From JAXLVB01 sp044228045 (GTDB lineage: Bacteria; Bacteroidota; Bacteroidia; Cytophagales; Spirosomataceae), in NCBI GenBank assembly GCA_044228045.1, contig JBGAVQ010000001.1, positions 1-64,000 on the forward strand: DNA of 64,000 nucleotides, in the 5' to 3' direction. A program made the translations under genes and the position numbers. The notes beneath the pieces are model-generated. The model was not told the DNA's origin. It saw only the letters and a list, made by a program, of their open reading frames with translations, and searched no databases. Below, piece after piece: positions 15,919 to 24,658 of the stretch. Numbering within the stretch: position 1 is the first letter of the stretch; each line of letters begins with the position of its first letter.

Positions 15919-16905
15919 TCACCCTCCTATAGTTGTCATAGATTCGCTTACTAATGAACTTCGCCGGGTTTCGGCTTCGTAGCCATCTTTGGGGCGGTCT
16001 TGGAAAATTTCGGCAAAAACATCCCGCAACCCCTCATCTGATATGCCCGTTCGGAGCAAATCACGTAGTTGTAGTACGCCGTCGTCGTAAAGGCAGGTTT
16101 TTAACACACCTTGTGCAGTGAGTCGAATGCGGTTGCAAGTGCCGCAGAAGGTTCGGCTAAAAGCCGCAATAACCCCGATGGTTCCCTGATAGCCAGGCAC
16201 TTGGTAGTTGTAAGAAGTAGAATGAGGCCCGTCTATAATTTTCTGTAAGTCAGGATATTGGGAGCGGATTTCGTCTAATATTTTTCGATATGTCCAGTTC
16301 AAAACAGGATAGTGGCTGCCTTCGCCGTTGAAGGGCATTTCTTCAATGAACCGAATATTGACAGGGTAATCACGAGTTAATGCCACCATAGGCAAAATGT
16401 CTTGCGTGTTTTTGCCATCCATCACTACGGCATTGAGTTTTACCTCAAAACCGTTGTTGAGCAAGTCATACATACATTTTTCTACTTTGCTAAACTCATC
16501 TCGGCGGGTGATTTCATAAAATCGCTGGCGGTCGAGCGTGTCCATGCTTAGGTTAATAGTTTTGACCCCTATTGCCTTCAAATCATCAATGTATTGCCCC
16601 GTTAGCACGCCGTTTGTTGTTAGTGCAATTTCGGTAATTCCCTCAATATCAGCCAGTCTGTACATAAATGGCACTAAATCATGCCTCACAAAAGGCTCAC
16701 CACCAGTGATGCGTACTTTCTGTACGCCCATACTTGCTAATACTCGTACGGTTCGCTCCATTTCTTCGTAGCTCAGCAAATGCTTTTTGGGCAAATACTT
16801 CACACCTTCTTCGGGCATACAGTAAAAGCAACGCAAATTGCATCGGTCTGTTACTGCAAGCCGAAGGTAGGTAATGGGCCGTCCGTGATTATCAAATAAG
16901 GGCAT
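15919..16905 (-). CDS. moaA: GTP 3',8-cyclase (molybdenum cofactor biosynthesis protein A)
   Basis: This radical-SAM enzyme turns GTP into 3',8-cyclo-GTP, the first step of molybdopterin synthesis. It has 328 residues. The N-terminal cluster motif is Cys22-x3-Cys26-x2-Cys29 (CNLRCFYC). A second C-terminal cluster site is FCGTCNRIRLTAQGVLKTC, and GGEPFVR is the SAM-contact motif. The C-terminus ends TTIGG; the terminal Gly-Gly is conserved and needed in MoaA. It is divergent from moaD-moaE across a short intergenic region. moaC and moeA are not in the window. Confidence 0.95.
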   Translation of the reverse strand: MPLFDNHGRPITYLRLAVTDRCNLRCFYCMPEEGVKYLPKKHLLSYEEMERTVRVLASMGVQKVRITGGEPFVRHDLVPFMYRLADIEGITEIALTTNGVLTGQYIDDLKAIGVKTINLSMDTLDRQRFYEITRRDEFSKVEKCMYDLLNNGFEVKLNAVVMDGKNTQDILPMVALTRDYPVNIRFIEEMPFNGEGSHYPVLNWTYRKILDEIRSQYPDLQKIIDGPHSTSYNYQVPGYQGTIGVIAAFSRTFCGTCNRIRLTAQGVLKTCLYDDGVLQLRDLLRTGISDEGLRDVFAEIFQDRPKDGYEAETRRSSLVSESMTTIGG

Positions 16906-17083
16906 TTTAAGAGAAAATTATTCATTAATACCTAATAGTCAGCATATTACATCTATACAAACTAATGACATTACAATTGCCTATGACTATTTAATACTCA
17001 TCATTTATTATTCACCGTTATATACTTGAACAAATATGCGTACAAAAAACGTTTCCTTCCATGAAATGTTTTTATTTTTGGTC

Positions 17084-17326
17084 ATGCAAACGCTCCATCT
17101 CTCCCTTTTTGGCATTACCCGTGACATCGTGGGAAAAAACCACCTGTCCGTTTCGTTAGATAACCCCAGTGTGGAAACACTGTTGAGTCACCTCAAAACT
17201 ACCTATCCACGCTTAGGGCAAATCAGTTCGTTACTTGTAGCTGTCAATAGCGATTATGCCGAGTCAACTCAACTACTCACAGAGACCGACGAAATTGCCC
17301 TGATTCCACCTGTGAGTGGAGGATAA
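17084..17326 (+). CDS. moaD: molybdopterin synthase sulfur carrier subunit
   Basis: This is a small ubiquitin-like protein of 80 residues that carries sulfur as a C-terminal thiocarboxylate to MoaE. It ends in IPPVSGG, the required Gly-Gly tail, and begins MQTLHLSLFGITRDIVGK. I chose the ATG at 17084. An in-frame ATG at 17036 would add 16 residues (MRTKNVSFHE...) not expected for the family. It is followed after 121 bases by moaE on the same strand. Confidence 0.9.
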   Translation: MQTLHLSLFGITRDIVGKNHLSVSLDNPSVETLLSHLKTTYPRLGQISSLLVAVNSDYAESTQLLTETDEIALIPPVSGG

Positions 17327-17447
17327 GTAGGCAATTAGTTTTGTAAAACACTGACAATCAGCATATTTTGCCACTTACTTTGGCTAAGTTGCTTGTTTTG
17401 GCTGAGTTCCTGACTTGCCGCTGGCTGGTGGTCATAAATAAACATCA

Positions 17448-17858
17448 ATGATAAAAATTACCGAACAAACTATTGATATTCAGCAAGTTATTGAGGCTGT
17501 TCAGTCTGATAGGGCTGGTGCTGTCGATGTCTTTATTGGCACAGTGCGCAATCACAACAATGCCAAAGAAGTAACCCGCCTCGAATACGAAACCTACGAT
17601 GTTATGGCCGTCAAGAAAATGCAAGAATTGGCCGACGAAGCTCACCAACGCTGGGATATTGAGAAAATAGCGATGGTACACCGTAAGGGTATTTTGCAAA
17701 TAGGCGAAGTAGCTGTTGTGGTGGCTGTTTCTACGCCTCACCGTGCAGCTTCATTTGAGGCGTGCCAGTGGATTATTGATACTCTGAAGCAGGTAGTTCC
17801 TATCTGGAAAAAAGAAGTTTACCACAACGGGGAAGAGTGGTTAGCGGCACACGCTTGA
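17448..17858 (+). CDS. moaE: molybdopterin synthase catalytic subunit
   Basis: It forms the molybdopterin synthase heterotetramer with MoaD and inserts the dithiolene sulfurs. The protein has 136 residues. Family landmarks are GAVDVFIGTVRNHN near the N-terminus, LEYETYDVMAVKKM, HRKGILQIGE, VSTPHRAASFEAC and the catalytic lysine region IWKKEVY. It is convergent with the FG-GAP-like gene, whose stop lies 4 bases downstream. Confidence 0.93.
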   Translation: MIKITEQTIDIQQVIEAVQSDRAGAVDVFIGTVRNHNNAKEVTRLEYETYDVMAVKKMQELADEAHQRWDIEKIAMVHRKGILQIGEVAVVVAVSTPHRAASFEACQWIIDTLKQVVPIWKKEVYHNGEEWLAAHA

Positions 17859-17862
17859 TGCT

Positions 17863-18648
17863 TTATTTTTTTGACACTTCTTTTCTTAACAAAAATCCGC
17901 TTGTTGTACGCCCAGCTTTGTTGGTATAAGTAGCTCTCACAAAATTTTTAGTTAATTGATATACCGCTACTTCGTCGCCTTTGAGTAGGTAGGCTTTTTT
18001 GAGGTTAGTAGCATTGGGTTGGGCATAAAACCTTGCTTTAGGGGCAGTTATGAGCCATTTTGCGCCTTTGTCAGTTGCTGGAAAATTCTCCGAATCAAAC
18101 TGGTCAATAGGGGTCTTTGTCAATAACTCAGCTTCTGGAATTGTGAAATCTTCTTCTACTACACCTTCTTCTTGCGCTGCTTTACCATCTTCTGCAAATG
18201 CTGGACGGGTTGAAGTATCGCTATATTGATACAAGATCCATGTTTTGAGGGCGGCATCGTACCGAAACCGATAGCTCATGCCCCAGCGCCAGCTGCTGCC
18301 GCCGTAGTAGCTAATGGCAAATCCATTTTTTTCTACCTCAATTTCTTGCAAAGGGTCTCCCATAGTGCCACCGCAGCTTTGGCACAACAAAGCGGTGTTG
18401 ATTTTTTTTGCCAGCAAAAGTTTACCATTTGCGCCCCGAAGCAAAATTAACAAAGGCCGATTTTCTTCGTTTTTCTTATCACTTTCAAAGTCAAGCACCA
18501 CTATTTTATCGGGTCTGCCATCACCATTAAAATCGCCCGTGGCTACTTGATTGATACTAAAGCCTTTGGGTACAAAGGCTTTGAGCTCGGGGTCGTCCTG
18601 AGTAAATGAGAGGGTTGAGATGCCCAACAAAAGGAAAATCGTTTTCAT
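17863..18648 (-). CDS. secreted FG-GAP/VCBS-like protein, unknown function
   Basis: The protein has 261 residues, and a short signal peptide (MKTIFLLLGISTLSF) is predicted. The segment DFNGDGRPDKIVVL near residue 38 is a calcium-binding EF-hand-like loop of the FG-GAP/VCBS type. A middle part (GGSSWRWGMSYRFRYD) looks like a beta-rich domain. The last 70 residues (APKARFYAQPN...KKAYLLKGDEVAVYQ) resemble a bacterial SH3-like fold. No enzymatic motif is seen. It is followed on the same strand by nothing obviously related, and fmt lies just upstream (22 bases). Confidence 0.6.
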   Translation of the reverse strand: MKTIFLLLGISTLSFTQDDPELKAFVPKGFSINQVATGDFNGDGRPDKIVVLDFESDKKNEENRPLLILLRGANGKLLLAKKINTALLCQSCGGTMGDPLQEIEVEKNGFAISYYGGSSWRWGMSYRFRYDAALKTWILYQYSDTSTRPAFAEDGKAAQEEGVVEEDFTIPEAELLTKTPIDQFDSENFPATDKGAKWLITAPKARFYAQPNATNLKKAYLLKGDEVAVYQLTKNFVRATYTNKAGRTTSGFLLRKEVSKK

Positions 18649-18669
18649 ATTGCATTTTGTTATGTGATA

Positions 18670-19572
18670 TTAACTCACCCGAAATCCTCTCAAAAATTCT
18701 TCAATCCCCATGCGTTTTTTGCCTTCTACTTGTAGCTCAAGCACGTTTAAACTCCCGCCTTCACAACCAAAACGCAAGTAGTGCTTACCATCTGTCTCGA
18801 AATGCCCACTAATCACCTCGCTTCTCACCTCTGTCATGTATATTTTGCAAACCTTGCCTTGCAGTATTGTCCAAGCAGCAGGGTAGGGCGATAAGCCTCT
18901 AATAAAGTCATGAACTTGCAAAGCTGACTGGTTCCAGTCAATCTGGCAAGTTTCCTTAAAAATCTTAGGAGCGTGTTTTAAGTTATCCACTTCGGGTTGT
19001 GGAATTTGTGGATAACTGCCTGACTCAATGGCTCGTACTGTTCTAAGTACTAATGCTGCGCCTTTGTGCATGAGGCGTTCGTAAAGTGAGCCTACATTGT
19101 CTTGTGGCAGAATCGGCTCTTTTTCTTGAAAGATGAGGTTGCCGGTGTCTATTTCGTGTTGTAAGAAAAACGTGGTGATACCAGTTTCGGTTTCACCATT
19201 GATAATAGCCCAGTTGATTGGGGCGGCCCCTCGATACTGAGGCAACAACGACGCATGAAGGTTGAAAGTACCCAGTGGAGGCATGGCCCAAACTACTTCT
19301 GGCAACATTCTGAACGCCACTACAATTTGTAAATCGGCCTGATAGCTACGAAGTTCTTCTAAAAATGCTGGATTTTTTAATTTTTCAGGTTGCAACACTG
19401 GAATCCCTTTTGAAACAGCATACTCCTTAACTGGCGAGGCATGAAGGCTCAATCCTCTGCCAGCAGGTTTGTCAGGAGAGGTAATTACTGCTACTACGTT
19501 GCACCCATTTTCTACTAAAATAGCCAAACTTGCTACGGCAAATTCTGGCGTTCCCATAAAGATAATTCTCAC
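18670..19572 (-). CDS. fmt: methionyl-tRNA formyltransferase
   Basis: It formylates initiator Met-tRNA using 10-formyltetrahydrofolate. The protein has 300 residues. The N-terminal formyltransferase domain begins MRIIFMGTPEFAV and contains the catalytic region NLHASLLPQYRGAAPINWAI with Asn, His and the downstream Asp (HEIDTGN). The C-terminal OB-like domain (about 205-300) ends with IEEFLRGFRVS. It is divergent from greA, and the intergenic space holds the greA promoter. Confidence 0.95.
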   Translation of the reverse strand: MRIIFMGTPEFAVASLAILVENGCNVVAVITSPDKPAGRGLSLHASPVKEYAVSKGIPVLQPEKLKNPAFLEELRSYQADLQIVVAFRMLPEVVWAMPPLGTFNLHASLLPQYRGAAPINWAIINGETETGITTFFLQHEIDTGNLIFQEKEPILPQDNVGSLYERLMHKGAALVLRTVRAIESGSYPQIPQPEVDNLKHAPKIFKETCQIDWNQSALQVHDFIRGLSPYPAAWTILQGKVCKIYMTEVRSEVISGHFETDGKHYLRFGCEGGSLNVLELQVEGKKRMGIEEFLRGFRVS

Positions 19573-19647
19573 GATATTCGTTCTTGTTAATAATCAGTCA
19601 TTTGTAAGGTACTACCCCATTTGCAGAACTGATAACTTCGTTAAAAA

Positions 19648-19679
19648 TTTTGCCTTCTCTGCAAATATTGCTATTTTTG
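19648..19679 (+). promoter_or_regulatory. Bacteroidota-type promoter for the greA leader
   Basis: TTTTG (19648-19652) and TATTTTTG (19672-19679) are separated by 19 bases, matching the TTTG-N19-TAnnTTTG housekeeping promoter of Bacteroidota. Transcription would begin near 19687, about 150 bases before the greA start codon. Confidence 0.7.
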
Positions 19680-19773
19680 CTGTCCCGTTCACGCCAACAT
19701 GACGAAACGACTTAATTTTTTTCGCAAACCGATAGGGAATTAAACTAACACTGCCAACAGTCCAAATTGACGC

Positions 19774-19803
19774 AGAACGGTTTAATTTACCGTTCTTTTT
19801 GTT
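19774..19803 (+). terminator. intrinsic terminator within the greA leader
   Basis: AGAACGGT (19774-19781) pairs with ACCGTTCT (19789-19796), loop TTAATTT, followed by TTTTGTTTTT. It lies downstream of the promoter and about 37 bases before the greA ATG, with no intact gene between promoter and hairpin. It could act as an attenuator or end a short leader RNA. Confidence 0.7.
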
Positions 19804-19839
19804 TTTATGGAGTACAGAACATATTAATTTAGTAAAAAG

Positions 19840-20313
19840 ATGGGAAAAGTAGCTTATTACACCGAAGAAGGTCTCAATAAACTAAAGAACGAATTACAAG
19901 AATTAAAGACCAAAGGTAGAACCGCCATAGCTCGCCAAATAGCTGAAGCTCGTGACAAAGGCGACCTCAGCGAAAATGCCGAATACGATGCCGCCAAAGA
20001 TGCTCAGGGACTTCACGAGCTGAAAATTTCTAAATTGGAAGAAATAATTTCCATTGCTCGTTTGTTGGATGAGTCTTCGATTGATATTTCAAAAGTTTCG
20101 GTGCTGTCAACGGTAAAAATTAAAAACAAAGCCAACGGGCGAGAGATGTCTTACACATTGGTAGCCGAAGAAGAAGCCGACTTGAAATTGAATAAAATCT
20201 CTGTAACCTCGCCAATTGGTAAAGGCTTATTGGGTAAAAAAGTAGGCGAATTGGCCGAAATCACCGTACCTGCCGGAAAAGTACATTTTGAAGTATTAGA
20301 AATTTCGAGATAG
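19840..20313 (+). CDS. greA: transcription elongation factor GreA
   Basis: It rescues backtracked RNA polymerase by stimulating transcript cleavage. It has 157 residues, the standard length. The N-terminal coiled coil (about 1-78) carries the tip acidic residues in DKGDLSENAEYDAAKD. The C-terminal domain is an FKBP-like fold with SPIGKGLLGKKVGE. The leader contains an intrinsic terminator after its promoter, which suggests regulated readthrough. A terminator follows at 20343-20372. Confidence 0.95.
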   Translation: MGKVAYYTEEGLNKLKNELQELKTKGRTAIARQIAEARDKGDLSENAEYDAAKDAQGLHELKISKLEEIISIARLLDESSIDISKVSVLSTVKIKNKANGREMSYTLVAEEEADLKLNKISVTSPIGKGLLGKKVGELAEITVPAGKVHFEVLEISR

Positions 20314-20342
20314 ACAAGAGATTGTTAGACAAGAGATACAAG

Positions 20343-20372
20343 AAACAGCAGGCATAGCGCTTGCTGTTTTTT
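20343..20372 (+). terminator. terminator after greA
   Basis: AAACAGCA pairs with TGCTGTTT around the loop GGCATAGCGCT, followed by a T-tract. It lies about 30 bases after the greA stop. Confidence 0.75.
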
Positions 20373-20535
20373 AGTTTGTAGCAGTTTGTCATTACATCAT
20401 AATTTTTCAAAAATTGAGTATCCAATTTTGATAAGTATTTCATTGAAAATCAAGCAGATGACTCCTAAGTATTCACATTTTCAAAAAGGCTATCTGTTTT
20501 TTTATTAGTTTTAATCTGCAACAAAATCTTCATGT

Positions 20536-22251
20536 ATGCAACTTAACCTCAAAGCAGATAAGCTCAACACCTACGATGCCATAGTGATTGGCTCTGGCAT
20601 TTCGGGCGGATGGGCCGCCAAAGAATTGTGTGAAAAGGGTTTACGTACCCTTGTGCTGGAGCGTGGGCGCAATGTAGAGCATGTAAAAGATTACCCTACT
20701 GCCATGAAACATCCATGGGAGTTTGAGCACCATCTGCGTATGCCCGATTCGTTTGAAAAGGAAAACCCCATTGCCAGCCGTTGCTATGCTCTTGATGAAG
20801 CCACTCAAGATTTTTTTGTAAAAGACAACGAGCATCCGTACATTCAAGAAAAACCCTTCGACTGGATTAAGAGCTATCAAGTTGGGGGTAAGTCGTTGGT
20901 GTGGGCACGCCAAACCCAACGCTGGAGCAAGTATGAGTTTGAAGCGCCTGCCCGTGATGGATTTGCTGTGGATTGGCCCATTCGCTACGATGATTTAGCG
21001 CCATGGTACAGTCATGTTGAGCGTTTTGCTGGCATAAGTGGCAACAAAGATGGCCTCGAGCATCTGCCAGATGGCGAGTTTTTGCCTCCGTGGCAGCTAA
21101 ACTGCTTAGAAAAGCACATACAAGAGCGCATTCATAAAAACTATACTGACCGACACGTTATTATAGGCCGATGTGCCCACCTAACACAACCACAGCCCAT
21201 TCATACTGAGTTGGGCAGAGGGCAATGCCAAGCCAGACATTTGTGCTACAGGGGTTGTCCGTACGGTGGCTATTTTAGCTCTAATTCTGCCACCTTGCCT
21301 GCTGCCAGTCGCACGGGGAAGCTTACCCTCAGGCCAGACTCAGTGGTTCATTCTATCATTTACGACGACCAAAAGGGTAAAGCAACTGGCGTGCGTGTGA
21401 TTGATACACACACCAAGCAAATAACAGAATATTTTGCCAAGATTATTTTTGTTAATGCAGCATGTTTAAACACTAATTTGGTGTTACTCAATTCCACCTC
21501 AAATCGCTTCCCTAACGGCTTAGGTAACGACAACGGCTTGTTGGGTCACTATATCGCTTTCCATAATTATAAAGGCCAAGGTGGCGCAATTCATGAAGGA
21601 TTTCAAGATAAATACTATGCTGGTCGTAGGCCAACATCTGCCTTTATGCCATCGTTTCGTAATGTATTCAAGCAAGACAACACTGATTTTATGAGGGGCT
21701 ATATGGTGGCATTTTCGGCTTCCCGTCAGAGCGAAGCCACTCGAAACGGACACGGATTTGGAGCAGAGTTGAAAGAAAAAATGAGCAAACTCGGGCCTTG
21801 GAGTGTTTATATTCAGATGCAAGGAGAAACAGTTCCAAGATTTGAAAACCACCTACGCCTGAGCAAAGACCAACAAGACGCATGGGGTATGCCACAGTTG
21901 ATTACCTCGGTGGGATACAACGAGCCTAACGATACTAATATGATGAAAGACTTTCATCAGCAAGCCTCCGAAATGCTCGAAAAAGCAGGTTGTAAAAACA
22001 TATATATGTTCGATTCCAAACAAGCTCCTGGTTTGGATATTCACGAAATGGGTGGCGTTCGTATGGGCAAAGACCCCAAAACATCGTTGCTCAATGGCTG
22101 GAATCAGTTACACAACTGCAAAAATGTATTTGTTACAGATGGAGCCTGCATGACCTCGGTGGGCAATCAAAACCCATCTATTACTTTTATGGCACTTACT
22201 GCAAGGGCAGCCAACTATGCTGTGCAAGAGTTGAAGAAGCGGAATTTGTAA
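20536..22251 (+). CDS. GMC-family oxidoreductase
   Basis: This is an FAD-dependent alcohol/sugar dehydrogenase type of 571 residues. The FAD-binding fold is at the N-terminus (GSGISGG, residues 19-25, then LVLERG). The C-terminal substrate region includes HEMGGVRMG and VTDGACMTSVGNQNPSITFMALTARAA, which supplies the catalytic His/Asn pair of GMC enzymes. A cysteine-rich stretch (HLCYRGCPYGGYFSS) lies near residue 237. No signal peptide is clear, and no gluconate-dehydrogenase subunit 3 gene is adjacent, although such enzymes are often paired with one. The substrate is unknown. Confidence 0.85.
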   Translation: MQLNLKADKLNTYDAIVIGSGISGGWAAKELCEKGLRTLVLERGRNVEHVKDYPTAMKHPWEFEHHLRMPDSFEKENPIASRCYALDEATQDFFVKDNEHPYIQEKPFDWIKSYQVGGKSLVWARQTQRWSKYEFEAPARDGFAVDWPIRYDDLAPWYSHVERFAGISGNKDGLEHLPDGEFLPPWQLNCLEKHIQERIHKNYTDRHVIIGRCAHLTQPQPIHTELGRGQCQARHLCYRGCPYGGYFSSNSATLPAASRTGKLTLRPDSVVHSIIYDDQKGKATGVRVIDTHTKQITEYFAKIIFVNAACLNTNLVLLNSTSNRFPNGLGNDNGLLGHYIAFHNYKGQGGAIHEGFQDKYYAGRRPTSAFMPSFRNVFKQDNTDFMRGYMVAFSASRQSEATRNGHGFGAELKEKMSKLGPWSVYIQMQGETVPRFENHLRLSKDQQDAWGMPQLITSVGYNEPNDTNMMKDFHQQASEMLEKAGCKNIYMFDSKQAPGLDIHEMGGVRMGKDPKTSLLNGWNQLHNCKNVFVTDGACMTSVGNQNPSITFMALTARAANYAVQELKKRNL

Positions 22252-22256
22252 GAAGG

Positions 22257-22829
22257 TCAAAAATAAAACTTCTTTGCCTCAATAATAGTCTCAACGGCTT
22301 CGGGAACCATGTAGCGAATAGACTGCCTGTTTTTGAGGCGACTACGAATAAATGTTGCCGAAATATCCAGCAATGGAGCTTCTACAAATCGTACTTGTGG
22401 ATGGCTTTGATAAGAATGAGCTTCTGAATTGGGGCGAGGATATACATAAAGCCCGTAGTAGTCCAAAATCTGCTGGTAGTTTTTCCAATTGCTAAATTGG
22501 GCCAGGTTGTCTTCCCCAATAATTAGTTTGAAATCGTGTTGGGGAAATTTTTCGGTCAGGCGAACCAGCGTATCAATGGTATAACTGGGGCGTGGAAGAT
22601 GAAACTCTATGTCGGTTGCCTTGAATTTGTGGTTGTCGGCAATGGCTTTTTCAACCATGTCGAAACGGTCAAATTCGTGAAGTAGTTGTTTGTTTTTCTT
22701 GAAAGGATTTTGCGGCGACACCACAAACCAAACCTTCTCTAAGTCGGTGCTGGTGGCCATTACATTAGCCACAATCAAGTGCCCTACATGGATAGGGTTA
22801 AACGAACCAAAAAAGAGGCCGATTTTCAT
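22257..22829 (-). CDS. nadD: nicotinate-nucleotide adenylyltransferase
   Basis: It makes nicotinate adenine dinucleotide from NaMN and ATP in NAD synthesis. The protein has 190 residues. The nucleotidyltransferase motif GSFNPIHVGH starts near residue 8, and the C-terminal motif ISATFIRSR (near 158) matches ISSTxIR. LIIGEDNLAQFSNWK is the usual central segment. It is convergent with the GMC gene and 50 bases downstream of gmk on the same strand. A GTAAGTC-rich repeat separates nadD from gmk. Confidence 0.95.
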   Translation of the reverse strand: MKIGLFFGSFNPIHVGHLIVANVMATSTDLEKVWFVVSPQNPFKKNKQLLHEFDRFDMVEKAIADNHKFKATDIEFHLPRPSYTIDTLVRLTEKFPQHDFKLIIGEDNLAQFSNWKNYQQILDYYGLYVYPRPNSEAHSYQSHPQVRFVEAPLLDISATFIRSRLKNRQSIRYMVPEAVETIIEAKKFYF

Positions 22830-22832
22830 AAT

Positions 22833-22886
22833 GAAGTCATAAGTCTGTAAGTCGTAAGAAAATAGTTTACAACTAAAGACTTACGG
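22833..22886. repeat. GTAAGTC-type intergenic repeat
   Basis: The stretch GAAGTCATAAGTCTGTAAG continues into GTCGTAAG, and TGTAAGTC (22846-22853) can pair with GACTTACG (22879-22886), which reaches into the end of gmk. The word resembles the 24-bp tandem array at 1587-1681. Confidence 0.6.
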
Positions 22887-23453
22887 CTGTTTTATAAACC
22901 CATCTACCAGTAATTGGGCTTCTTTAAGTGATTTTTCGAGGTCGTCGTTTACCAGCACTACATCAAACCTATCTTGAAACGACATCTCGAACTTGGCCTT
23001 AAAAAGCCGCCTCGAAATACTATCTTCGCTCTCTGTGCCTCTTGCCCTAAGCCGTGCGCCAAGGGTTTCCATGTCTGGAATCTTCACAAAAATAGCCAAG
23101 GCTCTTTCTTTATAATATTCTTTCAATTTTAATCCTCCTCGCACATCCACATCAAACAACACGTGCTTGCCCATGTCCCAAAGTCGCTGAATTTCAGACT
23201 TCAACGTGCCGTAATATGCGCCTGGATAAACTTCTTCCCACTCTACAAACTCGTTGTCATCAATTTTATGTTTGAACTCATCAGGGGTCAAAAAGTAGTA
23301 ATCTTTTCCGTTTTCTTCGGCTCGTCCTCGTTTGTCACGAGTACACGCCGAAATCGAAAACCCAAAATTGGAGTTATTTGCTAATAGGTGCTTTACAATG
23401 GTGGTTTTGCCAGATCCAGAGGGTGCACAAAAAATAATGAGTTTGCCTTCCAA
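22881..23453 (-). CDS. gmk: guanylate kinase
   Basis: It phosphorylates GMP to GDP with ATP. The protein has 190 residues. P-loop APSGSGKTT lies at residues 10-18, and the GMP-binding region SACTRDKRGRAEENGKDYYFL follows. The lid and C-terminal segments DVDVRGGLKLKE and RARGTESEDSISRRL are typical. The start codon overlaps no other gene. It is upstream of nadD on the same strand. Confidence 0.96.
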   Translation of the reverse strand: MEGKLIIFCAPSGSGKTTIVKHLLANNSNFGFSISACTRDKRGRAEENGKDYYFLTPDEFKHKIDDNEFVEWEEVYPGAYYGTLKSEIQRLWDMGKHVLFDVDVRGGLKLKEYYKERALAIFVKIPDMETLGARLRARGTESEDSISRRLFKAKFEMSFQDRFDVVLVNDDLEKSLKEAQLLVDGFIKQP

Positions 23454-23556
23454 AATGGGTAATGGTTAAGGTGAAATGTGTAACAAAAAAACGACAAAAT
23501 AGGCGTACAAGACGACTATTCTTTCGTTTATTTTTGAAACTACAACAAGAATATAT

Positions 23557-23853
23557 TTAGAAAATATTGATTTTTTGTCGGATGACTTCAATCAGGTTGG
23601 TAGGAACGTTTTTTTTCTCAATTCGAAATTGCAGGGCATCTTTAATAGCGTTTTCGAGGGCGAAACCTTTTTCACAAGGGATACATTTGCCAATATTTGC
23701 TTGGATGTGCTGGGCTTGTTCGGGGGTAGTATCTCCATCAAGTAATCTCTGAATCCACTTCATGCACTCGGCGTGGTGTTCGCATTGCTCCTTTTTCTTC
23801 ACGCCATCGCACGACGGAATCACGGATACGCTGGACTGCATTGGCTTACTCAT
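23557..23853 (-). CDS. probable zinc-binding anti-sigma factor
   Basis: The protein has 98 residues and no membrane segment. Cysteine/histidine clusters CEHHAEC (near residue 24) and HIQANIGKCIPC (near 50-61) resemble the zinc-binding anti-sigma domain, although the His-Cys spacing is longer than the classical H-x3-C-x2-C. The gene lies 83 bases downstream of an ECF sigma factor on the same strand, which supports the role. A soluble zinc anti-sigma often responds to thiol or oxidative stress; that is inference here. Confidence 0.7.
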   Translation of the reverse strand: MSKPMQSSVSVIPSCDGVKKKEQCEHHAECMKWIQRLLDGDTTPEQAQHIQANIGKCIPCEKGFALENAIKDALQFRIEKKNVPTNLIEVIRQKINIF

Positions 23854-23936
23854 CGCTCAAATTTTTGGTAGGGGTATGATTTTGTGTTTCAGTAATGTGC
23901 CAACAAGCTTTCTGCTGGATTAGTTCTATTTTTTCT

Positions 23937-24569
23937 TTAATTCTCAATACTATCTTCTGCATCATCGGTATTATAGCCCATGGTAGCAGCATAGTTTTTG
24001 AGTTTGTCTTTTAGCAACTGTCTGGCTCGGTGTAAGCGTGAGCGCACCGTACCGATTGGGATGTCAAGAATCTTCGCCATTTCTTCATACGTGAATCCTT
24101 CAATGTCACAAAGAATAATGACTGTTCTGAAATCAACCGGCAACGAGTTAAGCGCATTGGCTATTTCGTCACCAAGCAAGTCCTGAACGGTCTCGGCTCG
24201 CAAGTCAGTTGTTTGGTCTGTACCAGCGGCTTCTTCCGAATCATAAAACGTTTCAACTTCTTGATAATCAACCTTAGAAGGCTCTTTTGTCTTCTTCCGG
24301 TAGTCATTAATGAAACTGTTTTTCAGGATTCTAAACAGCCATGCTTTGGCATTAGTTCCTTTTTCGAAAGAAGAAATAAATCGAAAGGCTTTCAAATAGG
24401 TATCTTGCACAAGATCGTTGGCGTCGTCCTCATCGTTGGTAAGGCGTAGGGCAAAATTATACATCGAGTTGATGTGGGGCATAAACTCTTTGTCGAAGAT
24501 TCGGTACTTTTCTTCGTCGGTATAACTTGTTGGTAAGTTGGTGGGTATGATTTCTTCTGACATGAGCAT
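23937..24569 (-). CDS. ECF-type RNA polymerase sigma factor
   Basis: The protein has 210 residues. Region 2 carries FALRLTNDEDDANDLVQDTYLKAFRFISSFEKGTNAKAWLFRIL, and region 4 carries GFTYEEMAKILDIPIGTVRSRLHRARQLLKDKL. These match the SigW/RpoE-like housekeeping ECF factors found in most Bacteroidota beside a small zinc anti-sigma gene, here immediately downstream. ATG at codon 3 is an alternative start. The acidic C-terminal tail DDAEDSIEN lies after region 4. Confidence 0.93.
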   Translation of the reverse strand: MLMSEEIIPTNLPTSYTDEEKYRIFDKEFMPHINSMYNFALRLTNDEDDANDLVQDTYLKAFRFISSFEKGTNAKAWLFRILKNSFINDYRKKTKEPSKVDYQEVETFYDSEEAAGTDQTTDLRAETVQDLLGDEIANALNSLPVDFRTVIILCDIEGFTYEEMAKILDIPIGTVRSRLHRARQLLKDKLKNYAATMGYNTDDAEDSIEN

Positions 24570-24658
24570 GGCTTTGTGGCGGGTAAAGTTACTAAATTTA
24601 CTATACGCACAAATTTTGCCAAACGAATTTCGGCATAAAAAGATGACAAAGTGGCAGG

